A stretch of DNA of 64,000 nucleotides from Linum tenue (lineage: Eukaryota; Streptophyta; Magnoliopsida; Malpighiales; Linaceae). This document shows positions 1 through 10,972 of the stretch, piece after piece. The translations under genes and the position numbers were made by a program. Each line of letters opens with the position of its first letter. The stretch's first letter is position 1. The stretch lies in contig CAMGYJ010000008.1 of NCBI GenBank assembly GCA_946122785.1, positions 15,215,475 to 15,279,474 on the forward strand, given 5' to 3'. The notes under the pieces were generated by a model. That model was not told the DNA's origin. It ran no database searches and saw only the letters and a program-made list of their open reading frames with translations.

Positions 1-253
1 GAACTGAAGCAATCAATTATGTTGTCATTCTTTTACAACGTCTACCAACACGGCTTCCGGACGAAGTAAGGCTTGTAACAAGTCTTGTTCCATCCAGGGC
101 TCTTGAGAAGCATTAAAATACGATGTGATCAAACGATCACCTTGCTCCTAGCCCTCCAACGACATCAGAACTTCGAATTATTGCGCAACATTCACAGTCG
201 AGTATGTAGAAGCAAGATACTTCCACATACTCAAATAGATATAGAAGAAGAAT

Positions 254-335
254 GGGCAAATACAATATTATATCCATAACTATTATGTATCGGGGATTTA
301 TATCCGCAACTATCAATATACAAACTATTATCCAA
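254..335 (+). repeat. Left TIR of the 5.2-kb MULE
   Basis: This 82-bp terminal repeat is mirrored at 5381-5462 with one difference. Beyond it the two ends diverge but keep short stretches of similarity. Confidence 0.88.
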
Positions 336-914
336 TCGTTAATTGTCCGTTAATACCCCGTTAGAATGTCTTTCTGCAACGCTGACCTGGCAAAAAAAGC
401 TGAGGTGGAAGGGAGACGTGGCATCCCATGTGGAATTGATTAAATAATAATAAATAACATAAAACTTAAAAAATAAAACAAATATCCTCCCCTCCTCTCA
501 CAACCACTCACCCGATTCTTATCCTAAACCCCTTCTTCTCTCATCTGTCCATCCCATCCCCCCTTCGTCTACGAAGACCCGAAGTCGCCGACGAGCCACT
601 CACCGTCTTGCAGGCGTGGCGGCGAGACTGCCACCGCCTGAGTCCCCACGCCCCCACTTCATCCAACGAAATCGCTAGTTTTACCGCGCCAGAGGAAGTG
701 TAATCGACGCGGCAGAGGAGACTGACGATTCGCGAGGCTTCCATCGCCTGATTCCGTCGAATCGATCCGGAGCGGTCAACGACTTTGGGTAGACTGATCG
801 AAGCCAGACTGGACGATTCCCGGGACGAAGGTAAGGTGATTCTGGTTTGTTCCGTCAAAAGCTTACAGTATTGAAAGATTAGGTTTTCAGTACCGATTCT
901 CCAATTCGAACAAT

Positions 915-988
915 ACCCATTCTGTTGGCTTAGGGTTGTGTCGATTCCAGCACCCATTCTGTTGGCTTAGGGTTGTGTCGATTCCATC
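915..988. repeat. 37-bp tandem duplication in the MULE leader
   Basis: The unit starting ACCCATTCTGTTGGC occurs twice in succession (915 and 952). It lies in the non-coding leader between the left TIR and the transposase start. Confidence 0.8.
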
Positions 989-1267
989 CATGCCCATGTT
1001 GTCCGCTATTTATAGTTTCCTCCTTTGAAAACGTTCGTGCAAGTTGGTGTGAGGACCACAGTGGGACCTTTTCAAATTGTTCACGAAATTGCCCTTGTAT
1101 CAATGTGAAAGAAATTGGAATTGGTGGATAGAATGGTCAATTGCAGTGGGTTGGAGGTCTAATTTCCCCATCTTTTGATAACCAGCACATGTGAACGAGA
1201 ATATTTTATGGTTGTTGTTGTGTCAATTTGTTGTCAAGCAATATAACAACCTGTATAATACTTGACC

Positions 1268-3810
1268 ATGCAGATGACAGAATACATGGGGATTGACTAC
1301 CATCACGGAGGCGAGATGGACTTCTCTGGTGATGAACCACGATATGTGGGGGGTGATTTAGAAAAATTCACCGTCGATGTTGATCAAATGTCCTACTTTG
1401 GACTTGTGGCATTGGCTACAGTGCACTTGCACTATGAAGGCGTCCGGAAGATTTGGTACTTGACCCCGGGATCCACGATGTCTGATGGCCTGCATGAAGT
1501 TAAATCTGATAAGGAGGTGATGGAGGGGCTGCTTGTTGATTTAGACGATTCTAAGGTGGTTACTGTGTATGCTGAGGTAATTGAGAAGGGAGATGGACTC
1601 ATGGGAGACAACGAGGAGGCAGACAACATTGTTGAGGCACATGTGGTGGGAGAGTGTTCAGCTGCTAGGGAGATCTTTAATGTAGATGATTCTGACGTGG
1701 AAGAGGGATCTGAGGCAGAGGGGGCTGATATTGGTTCTGGTGAAGAGGGATCGAAGGAAGAGGGGGCTGATAGTGGTTCTGATGAAGAGGGATCAGAGGA
1801 AGATGGGGCTGATAGTGGTTCTGATGAAGAGGCAAACCAATCTCGTGCTGCTGTGGGATCAGATGAGGAGGATGAGTCTGACGAAGACTTCGATCCGGAT
1901 GAAGCATCAACACCTACACACAGAAGTCAGCATGTATTAGATGATGAAGAACCCGAGGACATGATGGACAATCTTCCATTTTATGATCCATTGTGTGATC
2001 ACAAACAGTTGGAGTTCCATGTGGGACTTAAGTTTCTAACTGTTGAGAGTTTCAAGAAAGCTGTCGCCAAACATGGGGTTGCTGTCGGGGCAGTGTGTGT
2101 TGCAATCGGAGTGAACCGAGTCGAGTGGAGTTCCGTTGTAAAGATGCTGCTTGTAAATGGAGGGTCTACGGTGCATGGTGGGCAGACATGTCGTATTTCA
2201 TGGTGAGAAGGGTTGGATTGCCTCACTCTTGTACTAGGTCGACACGAGTGAACCTAGCTACGGCTCGTTTCATTGCCGAACACTTTCTTGACCGTTTCAG
2301 AAGCAATCCCGATTGGAAGGGTCCTCAAATTGCAATGGAGGTCAAAAGAGATTTGGGTGTCGACGTTGAGGTAAGGACATGTTATGGCGCTAAGGCCATT
2401 GCTAAGGAGATGATGAATGGTACACTTGTACAAGAGTACCACAAACTAAGGGATTATGTGGCTGCTCTAATGGCAGCAGATGAAGAAGGGAGGTTTTTTC
2501 TCGAGGTTGATCCAGATCCTGTATTAGATGACAAGGTGTATTTCAAGCGGATCTACATCGGGTTCTCTAGTCTTAGAAAAGCTGTGTTGGCTGGTTGTCG
2601 CCCCATTTTCTCTCTCGATGGTGCCTTTTTGAAAGGCGAAGTGTCTGGGATGTTAATTACCGCTGTGGCCAAGGATGGAAACAGCCATATAATTCCATTC
2701 GCGTGGGCCGTCGTTGAGGGGGAAAATAGGAGTTCTTGGACTTGGTTCCTGAACACTCTCCAAGAAGAGTTAGGATTCGGTGATGGAAATGGTTGGAGTG
2801 TAATTTCAGACCAACAAAAGGTGAGTGATGATTTCTGTACATAATCTTTTTTCATTCCAATATCATATTTTCTGCATTCTAATATTACTACATAATTTCA
2901 GGGACTAGTTGAAGCAATTCATGAAGTCATGCCATTTGCAGAACATAGGAAGTGCGCCCGTCACGTCTTTGCTAATTGGAAGACTAAGGTGAAGAACGAG
3001 CATATGAGAGGAGTGTACTGGGAGGCTGTTTATGCGACTAATGAGGTTGATTTTCGAGCTGCCACCCAAAAAATGGAAGTGTTCCAAGGTACGCAATCGC
3101 AAATGACACCCTACACTGACTTTATGGAACAAGATCCAAAAACGTTCTGCCGTGCTTTCCAATCTAGAGTGCCCAAATCAGATTCAGTGGAGTCAAATAT
3201 TTGTGAAAGTTGTAACAATGTGGTTGTTAAGTACGGAGAATATAGGATAATTGAGATATTAGAGGGTATCAGAACTCATATTATGGTGATGATGAGGAAG
3301 AAGCGCAAGAAGTTTGACAGGATGCATGGTTTGATTTGCCCACGTCCTATGAGTGAGATAATGAAAGGATGAAGATGCAAGGAAGTGTGTTTCTCTAGCT
3401 AGCAGCGAGCACATGGTAGAGGTGAAACTTGGGAATTCAGCCTTTGTTGTCGATTTGAAGAATCGTACATGTACATGTGGTGCTTGGGACCCTTAAGTCT
3501 GAACTTGGGAATTCAGACTCTCATATGCCATATAATCCTTGACTCCTTTACATGATATTCTGAACTTTGAACCCTTAAGTCTGCTTTCCTTATGTAGAAA
3601 TCAAGAAATGGGAACCTTCACAGGAACTTGGTGGTGGATGGAGAAGTTAGACAGGCTCTAGGGGTTGATTGCATCTATGAGAATCTTGCAACTGGATCGG
3701 GAGATGGAGCTGGTAATTCTGCAGAGGGAGTTGGAACTCAGCCAACTCAGATTGATACAACGGGAGCTCCTTCAACTCAACCTGAGTCTCAACCGCAATA
3801 TATTGCTTGA
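1268..3810 (+). pseudogene. mudrA-like MULE transposase, frameshifted
   Basis: The first in-frame ATG is at 1268. An N-terminal PB1-like region is followed by an acidic 17-residue repeat (1.69-1.83 kb). The MULE DDE core then shows FSLDGAFLKG (first Asp), VISDQQKGL (second Asp, split by an intron at 2821-2901) and the HRKCARHVF Cys/His motif. The gene is damaged in at least three places. The frame slips at a GT run near 2095, between the PB1-like part and the zinc-ribbon-like part. A stop falls at 3370-3372. A SWIM-type zinc-finger start (CTCGAWD, near 3465-3493) is out of frame and cut off by a stop. A short C-terminal piece continues at about 3600-3810. It would cut and re-insert the element, acting in the nucleus on the TIRs, but this copy is unlikely to work. 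Confidence 0.85.
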
Positions 3811-3907
3811 AGACGTGTGTGTGTGGACTGTTTCCTTGTTATGTTTTAGCTTTTATCTATGGTAGAACAGTATGTTAATAGGCAGGAGGTTTGCAACATA
3901 TTGCTTG

Positions 3908-4086
3908 TAAGGTGATTCTGGTTTGGTTCACCACATTTTGCATTTTGTACAAGCTCAATTCATCTTGTCCCAAACACTACGCAAGTATCTAGCGTTATGG
4001 AACAATTTCAATCGAGCTTTGTAAGGTGATTCCAGTTGGTTCACCACATTTTGCATACTGTACAGACTCGCTTCATTTTGTCCAAA
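3908..4086. repeat. Direct repeat between the convergent genes
   Basis: A block of about 65 bp beginning TAAGGTGATTC and containing TTCACCACATTTTGCAT occurs near 3909 and again near 4021. It lies in the gap between the transposase and GRF 3' ends. A short related piece (GGTGATTCTGGTTTG) is also present near 835. Confidence 0.7.
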
Positions 4087-4276
4087 ATAGTGCAGATGTG
4101 ATGCTGTCAACTTCTTTTGAAATGATTTAGTTTTGGTACAAAGTGTTCTAGAAGTGCTCAGATCGTACGAAACAATACTGAAACTGAAGTTTACTTGTTT
4201 TCCAAACATGTCGACAATGCTCAAACTAGAATGGAATTGAACATTACATAAGTGTTGGCTTACATTTTCCTATACC

Positions 4277-4801
4277 TCAAACTCCCTGGAATCTACAGAA
4301 TGCAGCGTAAACTATGACACCAATTAGACAATACATCAACCTTGTTATCTTCGTGTCAAAGATAGAGATAATGTTGCTCATTCTGCTCAGCTCGGAAACC
4401 AACCTTGCATGACTTTCTTTCATTCTACTCAAATCTTCTAAGAGCTTGTTGTTGCTTGCTTCCACTTCCATAAGTTTTGCCTTAAGACCAACTGTATCAT
4501 CATCATGTGTAGACCACACTGATCGATCCCTTCTAATATACTTATCCACCCATAGGAAGAACCGACAATCATTCGTCTACAAATGAAAAGAAACCTATTA
4601 CTAAGATGAAGGTCATAGGTAAACAAACCCAAACGTCACAACAAAGACAATTACCTTCCAATTTTGACAAGAATAAAACTGCCTTCCTGGATTCCTACTA
4701 GTACCAGACTTGTTCACGATGCAAGGTTTGTTACAATGGCACAGCGGCCCGACAACGCCATTTGTGTTGGCTGAACAAGAAGATCCCTCCAATGCAGACA
4801 T
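4277..4801 (-). CDS. GRF zinc-finger, coiled-coil, membrane-anchor protein
   Basis: Exons run 4801-4655 and 4576-4277, with a 78-bp GT-AG intron in phase 0, giving 148 residues. Splicing restores one GRF-type zinc finger: CHCNKPC near the start, RQFYSC, then across the junction NWKTNDCRFFLWVD. A charged helix/coiled coil follows (about residues 75-120), and a hydrophobic segment LMYCLIGVIVYAAF lies next to the C-terminus and could anchor the protein in a membrane. No lesion is visible. GRF fingers bind single-stranded nucleic acid in proteins such as APE2 and NEIL3. Small plant proteins of this shape are numerous and poorly characterised. Its place inside the MULE, convergent with the transposase, suggests an element-encoded accessory gene or a captured host gene; this is inference. 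Confidence 0.75.
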
Positions 4802-5380
4802 TATTCATCCTACTGAAAAGAAACATTCCATTCGTGTATCAAACTGGGGTTTTAGCACAACCTTTTCCTAATTCCAACCAGTTGGCGATGGAAAGAGGTA
4901 GACAGGGGCAGGGTTAATAGAAGAACTTACCCTCGCGATTTGAAAGAGGTAGACAGGGACAGGGGAATGGTTCCTCGATCGAACTAGTCTTCTTCCCTGG
5001 ACCAGGAAGGTTCCTCAATCGAACAAGCTGTGAAACGGGGGAGAAGCGACGGCGGTTAAGGTCGGGACGGTGGGAAGCGACGGCGGTGAAAGTCGAGACG
5101 GTGGGAAGCGACGGCGGTAAAGGTCGCGACGGCCGGAAGCGACGGTGGTGAAGGTCGCGACGACGGTGGCGGCGACCTTTTCTCACTTCGTCTCTATCGG
5201 GAGCCAACCCTAGGATTTTGGGGGAGCAATTGAAATGAAAAGGGGTAAGAAAGTTAATAAAATTAGTACTTGATTGAAATCCTACGTGGAATCCTACGAG
5301 GCGGCTGACGTGTCCGGCACCGTTACAATTAAACTCACGATAACGGAGTTCTATCCATTTAATTACGCTGAAAAGTAATT

Positions 5381-5462
5381 TTGGATAATAGTTTGTATAT
5401 TGATAGTTGCGGATATAAATCTCCGATACATAATAGTTATGGATATAATATTGTATTTGCCC
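5381..5462 (-). repeat. Right TIR of the 5.2-kb MULE
   Basis: Inverted copy of 254-335. The GRF gene starts about 580 bp inside this end, so the repeat and its inner flank probably act as that gene's promoter region. Confidence 0.88.
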
Positions 5463-6289
5463 AAGAAGAAATAAATAATGAACACGCATATTTAACGTGA
5501 TACCCCTGAAACTTCATTACTAATCTCTATTCTCTTTCATCATCTACATTTGGGATTTCCATGGCACGGAAATATTGACTCTATAGTCTAAATAGTAAGG
5601 ACGTTTTCGTCCAGCTTTTTTTCTCCAAATGAGCGTTCATTTCGCCCTTGAAGGGCTTTCAAGTTTAATCAATATTATATAGCATAGTAAAAGTGCCTCA
5701 ACCATAATATCTCAAAAGTGAGACTCGTCGTGATTCAATATTCTGCATCAATAGAGGATAGAGAAACGATCTTTTTATTTTGTTCAACTACTTCCAGCTA
5801 ATGAATGAAAATTAGGGAAATAAGAAAATAGGCAAGATATTCATGAAAAGTAAGGGAAATAAGGCAACTTTATGAGTTTTTTTAAACGTTAAAAAACATA
5901 CATCTATCAGACTATCAGCTAATTCAAAAAATTAATAAGCGATAATAATGAGAAGTGGTCTGGTAAAATTTTTCTCTTTTTGTAATTTTTTTTAGATTAA
6001 TAGCATTTTTTTTACCTTTATACGGTTGCAAATTAAAAAAACATACATCACTATTATTTTTTTGCACAAATTTATTTTTATATTATTACAATGTAACAAA
6101 TGTACTCTTCAGTCCAAAATTTCATTAATTGAACATTAAACAGGACATAAAATGACCAATAAACATACAAACTACTATTTCTCTTCTATAGTAAACTATG
6201 TTATATCTTGTGCGATATCTCATTTGCCATTTATATGATATTTTACTTATTCAATGAACCCTGGTTAATCGTAGATTTCTCCATTGGAT
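5463..6289. other. AT-rich intergenic stretch, nothing recognised
   Basis: No coding pattern is seen. A block of about 60 bp near 5815-5875 (GGGAAATAAGGCAACTT) resembles 39600-39655, upstream of the defensin-like gene, so it may be a remnant of similar flanking DNA. Confidence 0.5.
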
Positions 6290-9200
6290 TAATATGTAAC
6301 CAAACAGCAACTAAATCACATGTTGATAGCATTAATTCCAAAGAAAAAGGTCTCAAAAAAGTCCTGCAGATTATCGCCTATTAGTCTATGGGCTAAATTA
6401 CACGTTTGGTCACTCAAATTATACAAATCTTTCACATTTGCCATCCGAATTACTTTTCTTTCTTATTTGCCACTAACTTTACAAATCGTTTCACCGTTAG
6501 TCACCGGCCGTTACACTCCGTTAAATTTATCCTACGTGGCAGTCAACTATAAAGTTTGACCGTTAACTTGATGATGTAGAAATTAAAAAAATTAATTTAT
6601 TTTTCACCTCATCATTCCACTCAATTTGTCTGATTTACCATATTAATTATTTAATAAAAATTAACAAATTATAAAAATTACTTATTAATGGGAGGAAGAA
6701 ATTGCAGAGGCAAGGCATCACCGCCTGCTCCATGTTCTCGGTGTTATTGACGGTCGGTACGACCGCTTTTCATCTTCTACTAGGACACTTCGTGCATTCC
6801 ACCGGCTAAAGAATCAATTACCCACTCCATTTCCACAACGCCTTCCCCGATGTGGCGAAACCCTAACGCTTCGTCGCCAATCGATTCGAGGAGCGGATTC
6901 TGCCCGGAAACCAAGAGCTATCACAGTCTCAGATCTCCACCACCACTTCCACCCGCAACCGCACTGCTCTCCGTCACTGGTTACGTATTCTCTCTTATCA
7001 ATTCCTTCCTCCTGCCACCGATAGTCTCGGCTCTCATCGGCGACATCACTTGCAGCAGAATCTCCTTCCCCAAATTCATTTCGTGAACTGAGTCGCTCGC
7101 GTCGACCCTACGCCTCGAACTCGGCCCCAGAAAAGGGAGACGCGGGTTATTTTTCAAGGTTAACGATACTCTCATGAGTTTACTTTTCAAACTAGATCCC
7201 GTCACTCGCTTGGACCCCGACATCAAAAATTTCACTAAGCGAGTAATCAAGAACACCATCGTGTTGCAAGAGTTCCTCAATCAATCGCTAATTTGGGAGT
7301 TCAAAATCAAGAACACCTAGATTCACCAGCTACAATTTAAGCTGAAGACAACGCCTACGACGATTCGAAGTTCGACTCTCCCGATCAACCTGAAATTCCT
7401 AGGCAGCATAACGACAACTCGGCAAACAGACCGAGAGTCAATCGGAGTCAATGGAGGATCTGCAAAGTTGGGCGCTGGTGGATGGAAAAGATGAAGCAGA
7501 CGGTCCAGGGTAGCTGGTAGTTGACGGCGACGGTAGGGAGGCCGGGAACCTTGGGGAGCTTGGGGACGAGGGAGGAGAAGCTCATCTATCGGTGGACGGA
7601 AACCATGTCTCTCCGCTGACCTAGAGGAGGAGTTTGTCGGGCGGGTGATAAATAATTTTATAATTTATTAATTTTTATTAAATAATTAATATTAATTAAG
7701 TGGAATGATGAGGTGGATAAAACGATTATTTTTATTTATAAAAAAATTTGTTTTAAATTTTTTTTATTTCCACATCATCGAGTTAACGGTCAAAATTTAT
7801 AGTTGACTGCCACGTAAGATAAATTTAACGGAGTGTAACGGCCGGTGACTAACGGTGAAAGGATTCGTAAAGTTAGTGGCGAATAAGAAAGAAAAATAAT
7901 TCGGGTGGCAAACGTGAAAGATTTGTATAATTTGAGTGACCAAACGTGTAATTTAGCCTTAGTCTATGTCGAGTTTTGTAAAAAATCCTGGCAAAAGTTC
8001 TCGCAAACAGACTCAAGAGGATCCTAGATGACATCCTAGTGGAAATGCAAATCACTTTTGTGCCTGGTCGATTGAGTACAGATAATGTCCTACTGGCTTT
8101 TGAGCATTTTCACACAATGGAGCTAAAGAAGAAGGGGAAGGGAGGTTTTATAGAGGCAAAGCTTGACATTGCCAAAGCTTATGATAGTGTGGAGTGGGGT
8201 TTCCTAGAGGCCATAATGAAGAAGCTGGGTTTTGCAGACAAATGGGTAAGGATGATAATGTATTGCGTCTCGCCTGTCTCATTTTTCGTACTGGAGAATG
8301 GACACCAAACTGAAACTTTCACCCCGTCGAGAGGATTAAGTCAAGAGGCCCAATGTCCCCCTACCTGTTTCTTTTGGTGGCAGAAGGTCTGTCGGGTTTG
8401 ATTTCTAAAGTAGAACGGGAAGGGAAGATATATAAGTGGGATTCATGTTAGAAGGGGAGCACTAATTATATTTCATTTGCTATTTGTAGATGACAGTATC
8501 TTGTTCACTAAAGAGACCAACCAAGAGTGTGTACAATTGAAGCAAATTTTAGGCCAGTATGAGGTTGAGACAGGTCAAAATGTCAACTTAGTAAAATTAG
8601 AGCTGTCTTTCAGTCCAAATATCAGAAAGGAAACAAGAGATACGTTGGCAGCAGGCTTGGGAATGAAGCTTGTTGAACATCATGAAAAATAGTTGGTACT
8701 ACCAATGAAGTTTGCTAGAGGAAAGAAGGCGGTTTCCGGCTATTTGGTGGATAGGGTGAGAAGTAAGGTCAAAATCTGGAAACGTAAACTCCTATCTATA
8801 GTAGGAAAGGAGGTGATGATAAAGTCAGTGGCCCAAGAACCGTTAACTTATGCTATGTCGATATTTATGATTCCGACAGGGGTGTTGAAGGAAGTTTAGC
8901 TGGTCATCTCAAATTTTTGTTGGGGGCAACAACAGGAAGAACATAAAACTCATTGGCTTTGTTGAGAGGAGTTGTGTCGACCAAAGAAGCACGAGGGTCT
9001 TGGTTTTCGTAATCTACATAGTTTTAATTTGGCTCTATTTGGAAAACAACTATGGAGACTGACAAAAAGGCCAAAATCTCTAGTGAAAAACTTCTGAGAG
9101 CAAAATATCACTCGGGAAGAAATATCACTAAAGCGGACATCGGATACATCCCCAGTCATGCTTGGAGGGGAATCATGGCTGCACAAAAGTTAGTTAAGAG

Positions 9201-9690
9201 AGGAATCAAAGTAACTTCTCTAGTCATTATGTTGGGGGAAACCACTTCATTGGGAGAATTAATGGATACGGGAGATAGATGCTGGCGCCAAATTTTATTA
9301 CATCTCATTTCGACCAGGGGGATAGAGTTGAAATACTAAAAATTCTAATTCCCAGGCAGCCTTGCGAGGAGGAGAGGGTATGGACATGTGACAATCAGGA
9401 GAGTACTTTGTTAAGTCTGCGTATAAGCTATAAGAGACTACAGATGAGGAGGGGGGGGGGGAATACTACACACCAGTTAATTGGGGATGGAAGCTAAAGA
9501 TCCCACTAAGGTAAATCTTTTTGCGTGAAGATAGGTACACAACATAATCACGATCAAAGCAAGATGTTTAAGTCGAACAAGGAAGGGAGTGGAGGGTTTC
9601 CCTTTTGTGACCTCAAAGAGACCCAGGAATACATTTTCCGGGAGTGTGGATAGACAAGACAAGTATGGAGGCCTTCTCCTTTAGAAACCC
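6290..9690 (+). pseudogene. Dead L1-type LINE ORF2, split by a MULE
   Basis: Before 6391 the translation reads LIALIPKKKVSKKS; after 7969 it resumes with ...KVLANRLKRILDD, FVPGRLSTDNVLLAFEHF and LDIAKAYDSVEW. These are plant LINE reverse-transcriptase motifs. The catalytic FVDDSILF motif (8480-8505) and the downstream RT region (8693-9500) follow in several frames. Many stops and shifts (for example 8401, 8690, 8897) make it non-functional. The 5' part (endonuclease, ORF1) is missing, typical 5' truncation. The end near 9690 is set only by loss of recognisable zinc-ribbon-like sequence. Confidence 0.85.
6391..7958. mobile_element. Non-autonomous long-TIR MULE (GGCTAAATT family)
   Basis: TIRs of about 200 bp begin GGCTAAATTACACG and end CGTGTAATTTAGCC. 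The flanks 6381-6390 and 7959-7968 are both TTAGTCTATG, a perfect 10-bp TSD that also heals the LINE reading frame when collapsed. A second member lies at 57144-58606. The interior (about 6700-7630) is GC-richer, unrelated to that of the second copy, and has no transposase, which fits a Pack-MULE carrying captured gene pieces. The source gene is not recognised. Confidence 0.88.
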
Positions 9691-10800
9691 CATCCAACCC
9701 AATTTCGACTTTCCAGTTTAACTCACTCATCTCTCACACGATCTCTTGTTATTTTCATAACACCAAAAAGCATACACTCTTCTTAGTCGTTTATCGGCCT
9801 CCAATTCGTCGAATTAAAGATTGCAAATGATAAAGATATTGAGATGTCACCATCTCCTCCCTTCTTCTTATCCATGTCCTAGATCTGAGCTAACTCAAGA
9901 CCCTTTGCCTATAGGCTATAGCTAGTCTCTTTGCCTGAAATTAGATAATATAGTTTAATTTACATTTGTAATTATTAATTGCAAATACTGATTGAGATAC
10001 CAACAATACCGATTGAGATACCGAAATATTTAGGGGTTGGGATTGGGATACCGAATTAATTTAGGGATTGAGATTGTTTTTAGGGTGTAATTTGCTATTC
10101 GGGATTTCGATATTTGGTACCGGGATACCCTATGTACAATGGAGAACCTTCATAAGGAGCAGAAATCTTATCAATGAGGAAGTCGTACATGTTCACGCCA
10201 TCAATAACAAGAGTCATATATATCTTCCAATTAGTGAAGTTCGACTCTGTGAGAGATTGAAAAACCGATGATCATTGCCATTGTAGTCTCTATGTGAGGA
10301 TTTCCGAAAGATGGAGTACACTACTGATGTTGCGAATATCTTTGATAGGTTGTGAGGATTTCCCAAAGATGGAGTACACTACTGATGTTGCGAATATCTT
10401 TGATAGGTTAGTTACGTAATTTGATAGGTTAGTTAACATCAGGGGTTAAGCTACTAATTTTCCCTCCATATTAATTATCAGTGGTTGAACTTTCTGATCA
10501 GTTGTTTGAAGTTACTTAATTGTCAGTGGTTGAACTGATTCACTCCATATTAATTAGTTTATAAACTGCTATAAACCAAATGAAATCAGACTGCTGTATT
10601 ATCATTATCCCTCCTCCCCAAATGCTCACAGTGACAACCTTTTGGAGGTGTAAGGACGGACCACGACTTCTAGTTTGGTTTGGCTATATGAAGTAACTAG
10701 TGTTGTACACAATTCTTCCACCCAAGGAGATTAGCTACACGTATCCGTTCTTGAATTAATGGTTTGATAGTAAGTTGTACGTCTTTAGGACGGCCATGCA
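9691..10800. other. Upstream flank of the permease gene
   Basis: No coding sequence is recognised. The stretch lies between the LINE relic and the TATA box of the disrupted permease gene, so it may contain that gene's original promoter. It includes simple repeats of GATTGAGATACCGA near 9985-10070. Confidence 0.5.
10293..10408. repeat. 58-bp tandem duplication
   Basis: Two adjacent 58-bp copies (10293-10350 and 10351-10408) differ at one base. They begin TGTGAGGATTTCC and end TTTGATAGGT. A third partial end unit follows at about 10417. Confidence 0.9.
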
Positions 10801-10972
10801 TATATAAACGTACGTGCATGGGGATTTGGAAATGCACATTACAAATAGTACCGACGTTAAGAGAAACCCTTTGACTCTTTCTGCTGCATCGTTACTAAAC
10901 TAAATTCCTAATCTTCCTCTCCCAACGCCAAATTGGAATATCACCAGCCACTATTAATCAGTTCCATTTACT
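10801..10972 (+). promoter_or_regulatory. Core promoter and leader of the AAP gene, cut off by CACTA
   Basis: TATATAAA at 10801-10808 is followed by about 165 bases of leader-like sequence up to the CACTA insertion at 10973. The start codon of the permease lies only 26 bp beyond the other end of the CACTA (29708). Removing the CACTA puts the TATA box roughly 195 bp upstream of the ATG, a normal plant layout. Assignment rests on this geometry only. Confidence 0.55.

Larger units (their letters stand above)
254..5462 (+). mobile_element. Complete MULE with transposase and GRF gene
   Basis: The ends GGGCAAATAC... at 254-335 and 5381-5462 form inverted repeats that match at 81 of 82 positions by eye. 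The flanks 245-253 (AAGAAGAAT) and 5463-5471 (AAGAAGAAA) match at 8 of 9 bases, as expected for the 9-bp TSD of Mutator-like elements. Inside are a mudrA-like transposase gene on + (damaged) and a GRF zinc-finger gene on -. The two are convergent, an arrangement like mudrA/mudrB of maize MuDR. Near-identical TIRs suggest a fairly recent insertion, yet the transposase is broken, so this copy probably moved with help from elsewhere or decayed since. Confidence 0.88.

Noticed and set aside
541..957. Long minus-strand open frame in the left part of the first MULE
   Set aside because: Overlaps the non-coding leader and a 37-bp tandem duplication; no domain, no splice partner.
4914..5489. 191-codon minus-strand open frame
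   Set aside because: Runs through the right TIR and a GC-rich leader of the GRF gene; low complexity, no motif.
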